Below the pieces are notes generated by a model that was not told where the DNA came from, ran no database searches, and was given only the letters and a program-made list of their open reading frames with translations. From positions 1-64,000 of the forward strand of contig JAQBPN010000011.1 in assembly GCA_028287505.1 (NCBI GenBank): a stretch of 64,000 nucleotides of DNA. Reading direction: 5' to 3'. Position numbers and translations under genes: made by a program. Origin of the DNA: Fibrobacterota bacterium (GTDB taxonomy: Bacteria; Fibrobacterota; Fibrobacteria; UBA11236). Shown one piece after another: positions 1 through 9,082 of the stretch. Positions within the stretch are counted from its first letter, which is position 1, and each line of letters begins with the position of its first letter.

Positions 1-55
1 GGGTCTTTTGCACCGTTTTTTCGAGGGTTTCCAGACCGGTCGCCGTGATCGACAT
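1..55 (-). CDS. DUF2267-like protein, N-terminus only (runs off window)
   Basis: The first 18 codons of a minus-strand gene are visible, starting at the ATG whose first base is 55. They read MSITATGLETLEKTVQKT, which resembles the start of DUF2267 family proteins, where a conserved helix containing a 'K-T-x-x-T/K-T' segment opens the domain. The start is supported by a strong AAGGAGG ribosome binding site a few bases upstream. The gene is divergent from the hybrid kinase. The family has no firm function; members often sit near stress or redox genes. The assignment rests on very few residues and is tentative. Confidence 0.5.
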   Translation of the reverse strand, partial: MSITATGLETLEKTVQKT

Positions 56-124
56 TTCATCCTCCTTGGGCGGATCCATAAAATCATTCTTACGCGTAAA
101 AAGGAAAAGAAGAATTGGATTCGG

Positions 125-147
125 TATCGTGCCTTTTTGTCACGATA
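125..147. promoter_or_regulatory. Inverted repeat in divergent intergenic region
   Basis: A perfect 7-bp inverted repeat (TATCGTG at 125-131 and CACGATA at 141-147, 9-bp spacer) lies in the 243-bp gap between the divergent DUF2267-like gene and the hybrid kinase. It could be a regulator-binding site or a small hairpin. No convincing -35/-10 pair was found in this gap, so the role is only a suggestion. Confidence 0.25.
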
Positions 148-298
148 TATCATTAATGCTCGGGCGGCATTCTTCCCGGACGCGCTGGCAAACAATCGCC
201 CACCTCCATTCGCGATTGGCTATCTTATAAGGGCAGGGTGTCCGCCCACCCGTTCCTTTCAATCCACGTGCATCTGCCGGAAGGGAACCGCCCCACTC

Positions 299-3200
299 AT
301 GGAAAACCAAGGCCGATCAGGCACCCCGATTCTGATGATTGTGGATGATCCCGTCAAAATCGAGGCGCTGGAAAAAGCCCTGAAAGCGCAATCCCTGGAA
401 ATCGTAAAAGCGGCCACAGCCGCGGAGGATCTCGATCTTGTCCGTCTGAGAACGTTCGCCCTGATCATCGTGGATATGGACATGCCGGGCGTGGACGGGT
501 TCGAGACGGTCCGCCGGATCCGGGAGTCCCTGGCTTCCAGGGCCATCCCCATCCTTTTCATCAGTTCCATCAAGCCGCGCGAATCCGATCTCCACCGCGG
601 ATACCATCTGGGCATCGTGGACTACCTGTACGCGCCTTTGGACAGTCGGTCCCTCAATTCCAAGGTAGAGCTGCTGGCGCGGATCTATCGTGAAGCGGCG
701 GACCTGCGTGAAGACGCCCTGAACATGAAGGCGCAAGCCGAGGATTTTCGGAAAAACGCGGAGGAAAGCAGCGAGCGCCTGAGGCAAGGCGAGGAAAACC
801 TGCGTTTGATTTTCGAAAACGCCCGGGACTATGGGATTTTCATGATGGATACGAAGGGCAGGGTTTCCACCTGGAACCCCGGGGCCGAACGGCTGCTGGG
901 ATATTCGGCGGAAGAGATCATCGGCCAAGAGGCCTCCATCCTGTTCACCCCCGAAGACAGGGAGAGCGACGGATCGAAAGCGGAAATGGAAGCCGCGCGC
1001 CGGAATGGCAGGGCCGAGGACGAAAAGTGGCACGTACGGAAGGATGGCAGCCGGTTCTGGGCTTCCGGGATCATGTCGAGCATCAAGGATGAAAAGGGGG
1101 ATGTGCGCGGATTCGTGAAAATCATGCGGGACTTCACCGATCGGGAGATTGCGCGAGAGCAGCTCAGGCAAAGCGAAGAACGGTACCGGACATTGGTCGA
1201 GGAAATCCAGGACTATGCGATCATCCTGCTGGATCCCTCGGGGGTGGTTTCCAGCTGGAACAAAGGATTGGAACGCATCATCGGATACCGGAGCGATGAA
1301 ATCCTGGGCAGGCATTTCTCGGTTTTCTATACGCAGGAAGATCTGGCGATCGGCATGCCGGAGCAGGAAATGAACCGCGCCTTGAAGTGGGGAAGGAACA
1401 AGGAAGTGGGATGGCGCATCCGCAAGGACGGTTCCCGGTTCTGGGGAGAAGAGATCGTTTCCCCCATCCGGGGCAAGGACGGGGTTCTCACCGGCTTCAC
1501 CAAGGTGACCAGGGATATCACGCACCAAAAGGAGATCGATGAAGCCCGCTCCTCCCAGGTCCGCTATCTGGAAGGCATGAGCGAAATCTCCCGGGTGATC
1601 GAACAGAATCTGGAGATGGAGCGTGTCCTGCAGATGGCGGTGGAAAGCGTACTGGAACTGTTCCAGGGAGACCGGGCGTTCCTGATCCATCCCCTGGATT
1701 CTTCCCCGTCCGAATTCCGGATCCCCTATCTCGCGGAAAAACCGGATCTGAACGGCATGGCCGGCATGGGAGAGTCGGCTTTGGCGGAATTCCACCGGGC
1801 CCTGGCGTTCGATCATCACCTGCTGGAATCCTCCGATCCGGTGGTGATGGAGCCCGGTAAAGGAATTCCCGGAATCGATGACCTTTGCGGCCGGGAATAC
1901 AACGGTTCCATGGTGGCCGTCGCCATGCGGCCCAAAAACGGCGAGCCCTGGGCGCTGGGAATCCATCTCTGCTCCAGCGGGAAAAAATGGTCCTCCAACG
2001 AGCTCAGGCTGGTCAAGGACATCGCCCAGCGTCTCACGGGAGTCCTTGACAATCTTATCCTGCATCGCAACCTGCAGGCTTCCGAAAAACGCTTCCGGTG
2101 GCTGGTGGAGAATACGACGGAAATAGTCTGGCGTATCGACCTCCGGACACCCATTTCAACCGCCCTCCCGGAGGATGAGCAGTTGGAACTTTTCTACCGG
2201 AACGGGTTCCTGGCGGAGTGCAACGATGCCATGGCAAAGCGATACAGGTATTCCTCCGCGGCGGATATCATAGGGGTACCGATTGGAAAAATCCTTCCCA
2301 AGACGGAGTCCGGAAATATCGCTTACTTGCGGAATTTCATCCGGACGAAGTACCGGTATCTGGATTCGGAATCGGTTGAGCAGGATAAGAATGGAGGCGC
2401 CAGATACATACTCAGCAATCTTGTGGGGATACTCGATGGGGGATATCTCACGGGGGCCTGGGGAACCAGCCGCGATATCACCGATCGGAGACTGGCCCAG
2501 GAAGAGGTACGGAGATCCCGCGACCAGCTCGATATCATCCTGCAAGGTATCGCCGATGCGATCATGGTGTATTCTCCATCCGGCAACCTGGTGTATTTCA
2601 ACCAGGCGACATCCCGGATGTTGGACTTTCCTTTGCAGGGAATCGGACCGGATAGCCTGAAAGCCGCGGATGCGGAAGCGCTCATCAGCAGGATCGAGAT
2701 CATGGATGAATCCGGCAAGCCCATGGACAGGGAAATGAGACCCATCCAAAAGGCATTGCATGGCCTGGAAACCCCTCCTACTTTGCTGCGCTTCAAGCTG
2801 TTTCCCTCGGGATCGGAGCGATGGCTCATCTCGCGCGCCAAGCCCATTCTGGACGAATCGGGAAACGTGCGCATGGTTATCTGCATCGCGCAGGATACCA
2901 CCGAATTGCGCAAGATCGAGGAGCAATTCCGCCAGTCCCAGAAAATGGAGGCCATCGGCCGCCTGGCCGGAGGGGTCGCGCACGATTTCAACAACCTTCT
3001 GACGGCGATAAACGGCTATTCGGAACTGCTCCTGGCCATGACGGAAGACGAGGATCAGCGCCGTCCCTACCTGGAAGAGATCCGCAAGGCGGGGGAAAGG
3101 GCCGCGTCCCTGACCAATCAACTGCTGGTCTACAGCCGCAGGCAGATCGTGTCCCCCAAAATCGTCAACCTCAACAGCGTGGTTTCCCAGATGGAGACGA

Positions 3201-4078
3201 TGCTCCGCAGGCTGATCGGCGAAGATATCGATCTGATGGTCCGCCTGAGTCCGGACCTCGATTCCATCAAGGCCGACCCGGGGCAAATCGAGCAGGTGAT
3301 CCTGAATCTGGCCGTGAATTCCCGGGACGCCATGCCCAAAGGAGGCCGGCTGGCTTTGGAAACGGAACCGGTTCAATTGCATCAGGGGCATCCCGGAATA
3401 AATGAAAACATCGTTCCCGGGAGGTACGTCCGGCTTACCGTGAGCGACTCCGGCATGGGCATGGAGGATTCCGTCAAGAGCCACCTCTTCGAGCCTTTCT
3501 TCACCACCAAGAAAATGGGCCGGGGAACCGGCCTCGGCCTTTCCACCGTCTACGGAATCGTGAGGCAAAGCGGAGGTTATGTCGGCGTGGAGACCGAGAA
3601 GGGCCATGGCACCGCATTCAAGGTCTACTTTCCCGCCGCCACTTCCGGGCCCAAGGAACGGTCGCCCAGGGAGATCGTGACGGAGCGGACGGATTTGGGA
3701 GGGAGTGAAACCATCCTGGTGGTGGAGGACGATTATGCCGTGCGGAACCTGGTCAAGGACATCCTGGCCAATCACGGGTACGCGATCCTGGAAGCTGGCA
3801 ACGGCTTGGAAGCGTTGGAGGCGGCCAATGGATTCAAGGGGAAAATCGATCTCCTCCTGACCGACGTGATCATGGCGCAAATGGGCGGCAGGGAACTCAC
3901 CGACAGGATGAAGCTGCTGAGGCCGGATTTGAAAACCATTTACATGTCCGGATACACGGATGACGCCGTGGTCCGGCATGGCGTGTTCGCCAAGACGGAG
4001 CCCTTCCTGCAAAAGCCATTCTCTCCCGAGAATCTGGCACGGAAAGTCCGGCAAGTCCTGGATTCGGTCCCCGCATAG
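299..4078 (+). CDS. Hybrid sensor histidine kinase (REC-PAS-PAS-GAF-PAS-PAS-HisKA-HATPase-REC)
   Basis: A 1259-residue cytoplasmic hybrid kinase with no predicted membrane segment. In order: an N-terminal receiver with phospho-acceptor Asp59 (VDMDMPG); a coiled coil; two PAS domains with NARDYG and WNPGAE/WNKGLE signatures, each followed by a PAC-type RDFTDRE/RDITHQK end; a GAF-like region; two more PAS domains; a HisKA domain with the H-box GGVAHDFNNLL (His895); an HATPase with GRGTGLGLS; and a C-terminal receiver with Asp1189 (LLTDVIM) and LQKPF. The N-terminal receiver has Ala where the conserved Lys should be (LYAPL), so it may be a poor phospho-acceptor. The ATG at 299 is chosen over upstream in-frame codons because GGAAGGGA precedes it and the receiver starts there. 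No DNA-binding partner is adjacent, so this looks like an orphan signalling hub. Confidence 0.93.
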   Translation: MENQGRSGTPILMIVDDPVKIEALEKALKAQSLEIVKAATAAEDLDLVRLRTFALIIVDMDMPGVDGFETVRRIRESLASRAIPILFISSIKPRESDLHRGYHLGIVDYLYAPLDSRSLNSKVELLARIYREAADLREDALNMKAQAEDFRKNAEESSERLRQGEENLRLIFENARDYGIFMMDTKGRVSTWNPGAERLLGYSAEEIIGQEASILFTPEDRESDGSKAEMEAARRNGRAEDEKWHVRKDGSRFWASGIMSSIKDEKGDVRGFVKIMRDFTDREIAREQLRQSEERYRTLVEEIQDYAIILLDPSGVVSSWNKGLERIIGYRSDEILGRHFSVFYTQEDLAIGMPEQEMNRALKWGRNKEVGWRIRKDGSRFWGEEIVSPIRGKDGVLTGFTKVTRDITHQKEIDEARSSQVRYLEGMSEISRVIEQNLEMERVLQMAVESVLELFQGDRAFLIHPLDSSPSEFRIPYLAEKPDLNGMAGMGESALAEFHRALAFDHHLLESSDPVVMEPGKGIPGIDDLCGREYNGSMVAVAMRPKNGEPWALGIHLCSSGKKWSSNELRLVKDIAQRLTGVLDNLILHRNLQASEKRFRWLVENTTEIVWRIDLRTPISTALPEDEQLELFYRNGFLAECNDAMAKRYRYSSAADIIGVPIGKILPKTESGNIAYLRNFIRTKYRYLDSESVEQDKNGGARYILSNLVGILDGGYLTGAWGTSRDITDRRLAQEEVRRSRDQLDIILQGIADAIMVYSPSGNLVYFNQATSRMLDFPLQGIGPDSLKAADAEALISRIEIMDESGKPMDREMRPIQKALHGLETPPTLLRFKLFPSGSERWLISRAKPILDESGNVRMVICIAQDTTELRKIEEQFRQSQKMEAIGRLAGGVAHDFNNLLTAINGYSELLLAMTEDEDQRRPYLEEIRKAGERAASLTNQLLVYSRRQIVSPKIVNLNSVVSQMETMLRRLIGEDIDLMVRLSPDLDSIKADPGQIEQVILNLAVNSRDAMPKGGRLALETEPVQLHQGHPGINENIVPGRYVRLTVSDSGMGMEDSVKSHLFEPFFTTKKMGRGTGLGLSTVYGIVRQSGGYVGVETEKGHGTAFKVYFPAATSGPKERSPREIVTERTDLGGSETILVVEDDYAVRNLVKDILANHGYAILEAGNGLEALEAANGFKGKIDLLLTDVIMAQMGGRELTDRMKLLRPDLKTIYMSGYTDDAVVRHGVFAKTEPFLQKPFSPENLARKVRQVLDSVPA

Positions 4079-4159
4079 GGCGGGGGACACTTCCGGAATC
4101 GGGCCGGCCCGGCGCCAAAGTAATATGCTACCTTCTGGATTTTTTCCGGCAGGTGACGC

Positions 4160-5131
4160 ATGGGTTGGAAACCTCAGAGCCAAACGTGGCCCAGACAGAC
4201 GGCCGTCCTTTTCATCCACGGAATCGGCAGCGCCAAGCCCGGCCATTACGATTCCCTTCTCCAGCTGTTCGACAAATCCATCGGCCCGGGACCCGCGCAA
4301 GGAATCGCCAAGTACTGCATCTACTACGACGACCTCAACGATTGGTTCCAGGACAAGGTCGGGCTCGCCTCCCAGCTGACCGCGCTGCAGGGGTTCTTAC
4401 GGCAGGAAGCGGCCGCGGAAACCGATCCGGGCTTCGGCGCGGCGGTCGCAGCCTATCTCGGGGACGTGCTGCTTCCCATCCTCAACGAGGCCGCCCGCAT
4501 TTCCGTGCGCGACAGGATCCTGGCCCAGTTGCAGCAGATCCGGTTGGACGGCCACAAATCCGGAGTGCAATACCAGAACCAGAAGATTTCCATCGTCTGC
4601 CACAGCATGGGTTGCTTCCATACCTATGAGGCCTTGCATGCCGCCGCCACGGACCCCGATCTCAAGCTGATGCCGATTTCCGATCTGATGCAATTCCGTT
4701 CGGTCCTGTTCATGGCTTCGCCGGTGCAATTGATCCGGACGGTGGCGCAGAAGATCGGCGCCCTGGTGCCCAAGGGCCACTTGGCGGTCCTTTCCGACCA
4801 AGGCATCTTCAGGCCGTTCGAAACCAACGTGGTCACCGGACAGGCGGAGTACTGCGCGCGCAATTGGGTTTCCATCGCCGGGAACCTGGATCCGGTAGGC
4901 GGCAACTTCTTCAAGAAACTCGTACCCTGGGCCTACATGTCCCCGCAAGGCCAGGAATCGATCATCGACGATCAGGGCTTCCTGAACATCAAGGACAAGA
5001 TGGAACTGATAGGCATCCTTTCGGATATCGCATTGAAGGGGGAAGGATCCGCCGAGATCCTCCGCGATCCGCACTCCTGGAACAACTACGTCGCCAACCA
5101 TGCAACCCGAATCACGCAGTGGATCGCATGA
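4160..5131 (+). CDS. Putative alpha/beta-fold serine hydrolase
   Basis: A 323-residue protein beginning with a beta strand and an HGIG oxyanion-type turn (LFIHGIGSAKPGHYD, about residues 18-32). It carries a nucleophile elbow CHSMGC centred on Ser149, i.e. a G-x-S-x-G-like motif with Cys replacing the first Gly. This is the layout of lipases/esterases of the alpha/beta hydrolase fold. No signal peptide is visible, so it is probably cytoplasmic. The stop overlaps the start of the next gene (ATGA at 5128-5131), which suggests translational coupling with that exported protein. The substrate is unknown; lipid or peptide ester cleavage would be plausible. Confidence 0.6.
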   Translation: MGWKPQSQTWPRQTAVLFIHGIGSAKPGHYDSLLQLFDKSIGPGPAQGIAKYCIYYDDLNDWFQDKVGLASQLTALQGFLRQEAAAETDPGFGAAVAAYLGDVLLPILNEAARISVRDRILAQLQQIRLDGHKSGVQYQNQKISIVCHSMGCFHTYEALHAAATDPDLKLMPISDLMQFRSVLFMASPVQLIRTVAQKIGALVPKGHLAVLSDQGIFRPFETNVVTGQAEYCARNWVSIAGNLDPVGGNFFKKLVPWAYMSPQGQESIIDDQGFLNIKDKMELIGILSDIALKGEGSAEILRDPHSWNNYVANHATRITQWIA

Positions 5132-6039
5132 GCGGGCCTGCGCGGGGAAGGGTGATGGCGGCATGGATGCTGGCGTTCGTTCTGGCCGGGCCTTTGTCCG
5201 CCAAGGAAACCGGAACGCGGCATTCGGGATTCAAGGCGGCCATAGCCTCAGTCCGGGCCGCGGCGTCGGAAATCAAGCTGGCGCAATTGGACTCCGCGGT
5301 AAACCTCAGGCTCACCGATTCCCTGGACTTCCTGGATTCCACGGTCGTGGCCGACGGCTGGGCCGTGGCGGGACATGATCTGCCTTTGACCGCTCCGGGG
5401 GAAAAGCTCGCGCGCGCGGCCAGGCTGCGCGGCGCCTTCCTGTTCGTCAAGAACGTGACCAATGGATTCATCCGCCGTCAGCTCGATTCCGCCCGGCAGG
5501 AAACGCTTCTCAAGCCTCTGGATGAATTCCAGACCAGGGAATTGGAAAACGCCCTGGCGGAGCGGATGCGCAATCTGGAAATGTTGGAAATCAAGTACGG
5601 CCCCAATTCGGCCAAGCTGAACGTCGTGGAAATCCTGGTCAATCATTTCCTTTTGCGCGGCATCCCGGCGTTCGGCATCGACGGGGAGGGGAGACCGGGT
5701 CCCCTGGAGCTGGTCCTGGCCTACAGCGCTTCCTATCTCACGCCCGCCTGGAGCAAGAGCGACGGAACCGGCGTCCTGATCACCTCAGCTTTCGAAGGCG
5801 GCCTCCGGATTTATTTCCTGCGTCCGGGATGGGGCCGGAATGCATTGCTGCCGGCGTACATGACGCTGGGCGGATTGATGGGGTCCAAGGAAGAAGGGGC
5901 GCTGCGGAACCCGTTCGAAACCACTCCCGATTTCGGAGGCTTCCTGTCCTGGGGAGCGGTCAAGGCCGGTGTCGTGTTCGGTGACGATACCCGCTTTTTG
6001 CTGAACCGGCAATTCCAGTTCATCCCATACTTGTTCTAG
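5128..6039 (+). CDS. Exported protein of unknown function
   Basis: A 303-residue protein whose start codon overlaps the stop of the hydrolase gene by 4 bp. The N-terminus (MSGPARGRVMAAWMLAFVLAGPLSA) is a classic signal peptide with a likely cut after the LSA motif. The mature part has a charged, helical first half and a Gly- and aromatic-rich second half ending in FQFIPYLF, which is compatible with an outer-membrane or periplasmic protein. I do not recognise the family. The overlap with the hydrolase suggests that they act together. Confidence 0.6.
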   Translation: MSGPARGRVMAAWMLAFVLAGPLSAKETGTRHSGFKAAIASVRAAASEIKLAQLDSAVNLRLTDSLDFLDSTVVADGWAVAGHDLPLTAPGEKLARAARLRGAFLFVKNVTNGFIRRQLDSARQETLLKPLDEFQTRELENALAERMRNLEMLEIKYGPNSAKLNVVEILVNHFLLRGIPAFGIDGEGRPGPLELVLAYSASYLTPAWSKSDGTGVLITSAFEGGLRIYFLRPGWGRNALLPAYMTLGGLMGSKEEGALRNPFETTPDFGGFLSWGAVKAGVVFGDDTRFLLNRQFQFIPYLF

Positions 6040-6068
6040 GACTTGCGCGCGGCTTTCCCGGCGGCCGA

Positions 6069-7112
6069 CTAAGCGGCTTTGGAGAAATGCGGCTCATCGG
6101 GAGCCGGCGTGTTCAAAGCGGCGGCGGGCGTTTCCGCATGCGCGGGCACGGCGGTCCAGTCCGCCTGGGCGGGCCCGGTCTCCAACAGATGCCGCGGCAC
6201 GGGTTTGAGATCCCACACCAATCCGAGTTTGGAAAATCCCCACAGGAGGTAGAATGAGACATCGATTTCCCACCAGCGGAATCCCTGGCGGACGGTGTTG
6301 GCGTAATGATGATGGTTGTTGTGCCAGCCTTCTCCCAATGTGATCAGGGCGAGCAGGAAGCTGTTCTTGCTGTCGTCGCCGGTCGCATAGCGTTGCCGCC
6401 CCATGATGTGCCCCAGCGAGTTGATGGAAAAGGTGCCGTGGTAAAGCGCGATGGTGGAGACGAAAAATCCCCATATCAACATCTGCCCGGCTGTGGTGTG
6501 CAGTTGCGGCGCGACGCGGTGGAGGACCCATCCCAGGACCAAGGTGAGGGCTCCCAGGCTGATGGGGGCCACGAAGTCGAACCGATCCAGGAACATGAGC
6601 TCGGGGTATTTCGCGAAGTCCTTGCAGTGGCGGCTTTGCGCCGTTGCATTCTCCTTTTTGCCGAACCACAGCATGTGGCTGATCCAGAATCCGTGCTGCC
6701 GCGGGGAATGGGGATCTTCCGGCTGGTCGGAAAAGCGGTGGTGGTTGCGGTGATGCGCGGCCCAATGCAAGGCCCCGCGCTGCGCCGAAGCGTTGCCGAT
6801 ATAGGCGAAAAGGAACTGCATGACACGGCCGGTCTTGAAGGTGCGATGGGAGAAATAGCGGTGGTACCATCCGGTGATGGCGAACATGCGTATGAAGTAG
6901 AGAGAAGCCGCCACGGCCACGGCGACGGGGCTCACGCCCACCCAGAGAACCGCCAGCACGGGGAGATGCAGAATCCAGAAAGGCAGGAGGCGGAGGTGGG
7001 AGACTTTCCTGTCTTCCGGACCGAAAGTGATCCCTTGGGGAGCCTCGTTATCGAACCATTGCACGATGCCGGTGAAAAAATTCTTGGTTCCGGGGCCGGT
7101 AATTGAAGGCAT
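6069..7112 (-). CDS. Acyl-CoA desaturase (delta-9 type, membrane di-iron)
   Basis: Introduces a double bond into saturated fatty acyl chains. All three histidine boxes of the membrane fatty-acid desaturase family are present: HRYFSH (residues 84-89), HRNHH (121-125) within HWAAHHRNHH, and HNNHH in EGWHNNHHHY. Two hydrophobic hairpins lie between them. Length (347 aa) is normal. The ATG at 7112 is preferred over the one at 7121 because AAGG is correctly spaced only for the former. The C-terminus ends in a Pro/Ala-rich tail. It is monocistronic with its own upstream promoter candidate and palindrome. Confidence 0.9.
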   Translation of the reverse strand: MPSITGPGTKNFFTGIVQWFDNEAPQGITFGPEDRKVSHLRLLPFWILHLPVLAVLWVGVSPVAVAVAASLYFIRMFAITGWYHRYFSHRTFKTGRVMQFLFAYIGNASAQRGALHWAAHHRNHHRFSDQPEDPHSPRQHGFWISHMLWFGKKENATAQSRHCKDFAKYPELMFLDRFDFVAPISLGALTLVLGWVLHRVAPQLHTTAGQMLIWGFFVSTIALYHGTFSINSLGHIMGRQRYATGDDSKNSFLLALITLGEGWHNNHHHYANTVRQGFRWWEIDVSFYLLWGFSKLGLVWDLKPVPRHLLETGPAQADWTAVPAHAETPAAALNTPAPDEPHFSKAA

Positions 7113-7146
7113 GGTACACATCCTTGTCCACCACTGGAGCGCATGG

Positions 7147-7189
7147 TGGTATTACCATCGTATAGACAGGTTACACCTCCCGGAGTCAA
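7147..7189 (-). promoter_or_regulatory. Candidate promoter and operator of the desaturase gene
   Basis: On the minus strand a TTGACT hexamer (7184-7189) is followed after 19 bp by TATACG (7159-7164), an imperfect sigma-70-type pair. Just downstream, near the expected transcription start, lies the perfect 11-bp palindrome TGGTA-T-TACCA (7147-7157). A palindrome at the start site of a desaturase gene would suit a repressor that senses acyl chains, but no regulator gene is nearby. Confidence 0.35.
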
Positions 7190-7296
7190 CTATCGCGTTC
7201 CCTGACATCTTTTTACATGTTAGGAAATTGAGGCCGGGGCATTTTCAGCCCTTTTTGGACCGGTTGCGGATCGATTAATGGGATTTATGGGACCTA

Positions 7297-8115
7297 TTAC
7301 GGGGTTTTGCCGAACCGGAAGCTGGAAACCGTGGTGCCGCCGAAAAAGCCTTCTTCATGGTAGACCCTGGCGATGGGTTCGCCCTCGGCGGCGCCCATGG
7401 CGGTCATAATGGGTATGAAGTGGTCTTCGCGCGGATGCGCGAGGCGGGCGGCCGGGGCTTTAGCCCATTCCATCATCCTCTTCAAGCGCTCCTCCGGAGG
7501 GGATCGGAGCAGGGTCTCGTTCAGCCAGTCATCGAGTGCCTGCGAGGGGGCTTTGGCCTCCGGGCCCATCATCCGGAGATTATGCCAGCTCAAGCCGCTT
7601 CCCAGGATGAGGATGCCTTCTTTTCTCAAGGGCGCCAGCGCGCGTCCCGCCGCCATGTGGGCCGCCGGATCCAGGCTGGATCGCAGGGACAATTGCACGA
7701 CGGGCACATCCGCGTCGGGATAGATGGCCGCCATGGGGGCATAGGTGCCGTGGTCGTATCCGCGCTGGGTGTCCAGGGCGGCCGTGAGACCCGCGCCCGT
7801 CAACAGGTCCCGGGCGCGCGACGCGAGTTCCGGCGAACCGGGCGCGGAATACTGGATCCGGTACGTGTGGGGTGGGAATCCGCCGAAGTCATAAATCATG
7901 GGCGGCCGGAGATTCGCCTGCAGCGTGAAATCCTTTTCCTCCCAATGTCCCGAGATCATCAGCACCGCCTTCGGCACCGTCCCGATTTGGCGCGGGATGT
8001 CCTTGAGGGACGCTTCCAGGGCATCGAAGGTGGCCCCGAATTCTTTTTTCATCCAGGGCCAGGGGCCGCCGCCATGGGAAAGGAAATAAGCGGGTAGGGA
8101 AGCATCCATGGCCAT
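7297..8115 (-). CDS. ygiD: Class III extradiol dioxygenase, YgiD / 4,5-DOPA dioxygenase family
   Basis: A 272-residue member of the LigB superfamily, which opens catechol-type aromatic rings with a non-haem metal. Recognisable family segments are FLSHGGGPWPWM near the N-terminus (metal-ligand His), MISGHWE, YDHGTYAPM and GSGLSWHNL. Length matches plant-type DOPA dioxygenase and E. coli YgiD. Start: ATG at 8115 (another at 8109). Monocistronic; no catabolic neighbours, so the physiological substrate is open. The symbol denotes family membership rather than a proven substrate. Confidence 0.85.
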   Translation of the reverse strand: MAMDASLPAYFLSHGGGPWPWMKKEFGATFDALEASLKDIPRQIGTVPKAVLMISGHWEEKDFTLQANLRPPMIYDFGGFPPHTYRIQYSAPGSPELASRARDLLTGAGLTAALDTQRGYDHGTYAPMAAIYPDADVPVVQLSLRSSLDPAAHMAAGRALAPLRKEGILILGSGLSWHNLRMMGPEAKAPSQALDDWLNETLLRSPPEERLKRMMEWAKAPAARLAHPREDHFIPIMTAMGAAEGEPIARVYHEEGFFGGTTVSSFRFGKTP

Positions 8116-8253
8116 CAAATCTAAATCCCCAATCGCGGCTTCCCCCAGGGAGATTGTGTTTGCTTTTCCCCAAGGGGATTTTTCTTTGAGTGCAGGGGTA
8201 GATGCCTCGGATTATAGGTTCGACATCATCCCCACTACTCCAAGGAGGTACTC

Positions 8254-8418
8254 ATGTTGCACTATTCCCTGGTTTTTCTCGTCTTCGCCCTGGTCGCCGC
8301 TTTCCTGGGTTTCTGGGGTATTGCGGGTCTGGCCGCCACCATCGCCAAGGTCTGCTTTTTCGTCTTCCTGGTGGTCTGGCTGGTCACCTTGCTGATGGGC
8401 CGTCGCAGCGTGCTCTGA
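8254..8418 (+). CDS. DUF1328 (YtjA-like) small membrane protein
   Basis: A 54-residue protein with an ideal AAGGAGG ribosome binding site at 8242-8248. The sequence starts MLHYSLVFLVFALVAAFLGF and contains GIAGLAATIAKVCFFVFLVV, giving two transmembrane helices with the Gly-Ile-Ala-Gly turn typical of DUF1328. Members are inner-membrane proteins of unknown function, often stress-associated. It is a stand-alone gene, convergent with the next membrane protein gene. Confidence 0.85.
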   Translation: MLHYSLVFLVFALVAAFLGFWGIAGLAATIAKVCFFVFLVVWLVTLLMGRRSVL

Positions 8419-8504
8419 TCGGGCGTCCGGGAACCCGACCGCCCTATTCCCAAGACGTCCGGTGGCGGAGCGCCACCGGCTTCATCCCGTCCCGGACAGA
8501 GGAA

Positions 8505-8918
8505 TCAAGCGCCGGCGCCCCGGACCCTTCCGGTGGCTCCCAAATCAATGCCTTTCTTCCGGTACGCGGCATCGGCCGCCTTGTAGTCCGTTGTCAGCCA
8601 GACGAAGAAGAGGGCCACTCCGGCCACGATGTAGAAGTTCCGCGAATGGGAATCGTAGTTGAAGCGCGCGATCCATGGCAGGGCTATCAGCAACGGGCTC
8701 AACACCAGCTCAATCGCGCCATGCACGGTGAACGGGATCACTTTGAAAACGCCCAGCGGATAGGCGGTGGCAAGGACCATCACCAGGTAGAGGACGGCAA
8801 GGACGTAGGAAACCCTCGCGGCCTCCGTGGCGAAATTGAAAAGGGATGGTGCGATCAACAGCAGCAGGATGACCGCGTAATCCAAGTAACCGTGGATTTT
8901 CGGGGATAGGAATTTCAT
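8505..8918 (-). CDS. SPW-repeat-like integral membrane protein
   Basis: A 137-residue protein with four hydrophobic helices (about residues 12-30, 36-55, 62-82, 94-110). It opens with MKFLSPKIHGYLDY and has a PFTVHGAIELVLSPLLIALPWIA-type second half, which resembles the small SPW-repeat membrane proteins. A good AAAAGGAG site precedes the ATG at 8918. Its C-terminus carries a short charged tail. Function unknown; the neighbouring DUF1328 protein is another small membrane protein, which may point to a shared envelope-stress role (inference). Confidence 0.6.
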   Translation of the reverse strand: MKFLSPKIHGYLDYAVILLLLIAPSLFNFATEAARVSYVLAVLYLVMVLATAYPLGVFKVIPFTVHGAIELVLSPLLIALPWIARFNYDSHSRNFYIVAGVALFFVWLTTDYKAADAAYRKKGIDLGATGRVRGAGA

Positions 8919-8951
8919 GGGATTCTCCTTTTAGGGATCGGCTCTGGAATC

Positions 8952-9003
8952 CATGGTCCAGAATCCCATATCCTTTGCATGGCCCAGGATCCCTTATCCT
9001 TAA
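8952..9003. repeat. 26-bp imperfect tandem duplication
   Basis: Two adjacent 26-bp units (8952-8977 and 8978-9003), each starting CATGG(T/C)CCAG, match at about 21 of 26 positions. They lie upstream of the small membrane protein gene (minus strand) and could overlap its promoter. No function can be read from the sequence. Confidence 0.6.
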
Positions 9004-9031
9004 AAAAAAATTATTCGGCGCGGGGCGATAT

Positions 9032-9082
9032 GGGCGTATCAAGGAGATGGACGCATCAAGGATGCGGGCGTATCGGGGAAGC
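9032..9082. repeat. 17-bp tandem repeat, three copies
   Basis: Three consecutive 17-bp units (9032-9048, 9049-9065, 9066-9082) share the core GGGCGTATC with minor changes (GGACGCATC in the middle copy). They sit just downstream of the chitinase stop codon (minus strand), next to a hairpin. A slippage-prone spacer is the simplest explanation. Confidence 0.6.

Noticed and set aside
2156-4300. 714-codon open frame on the minus strand
   Set aside because: Antisense to the hybrid kinase, no ribosome site and no recognisable domain.
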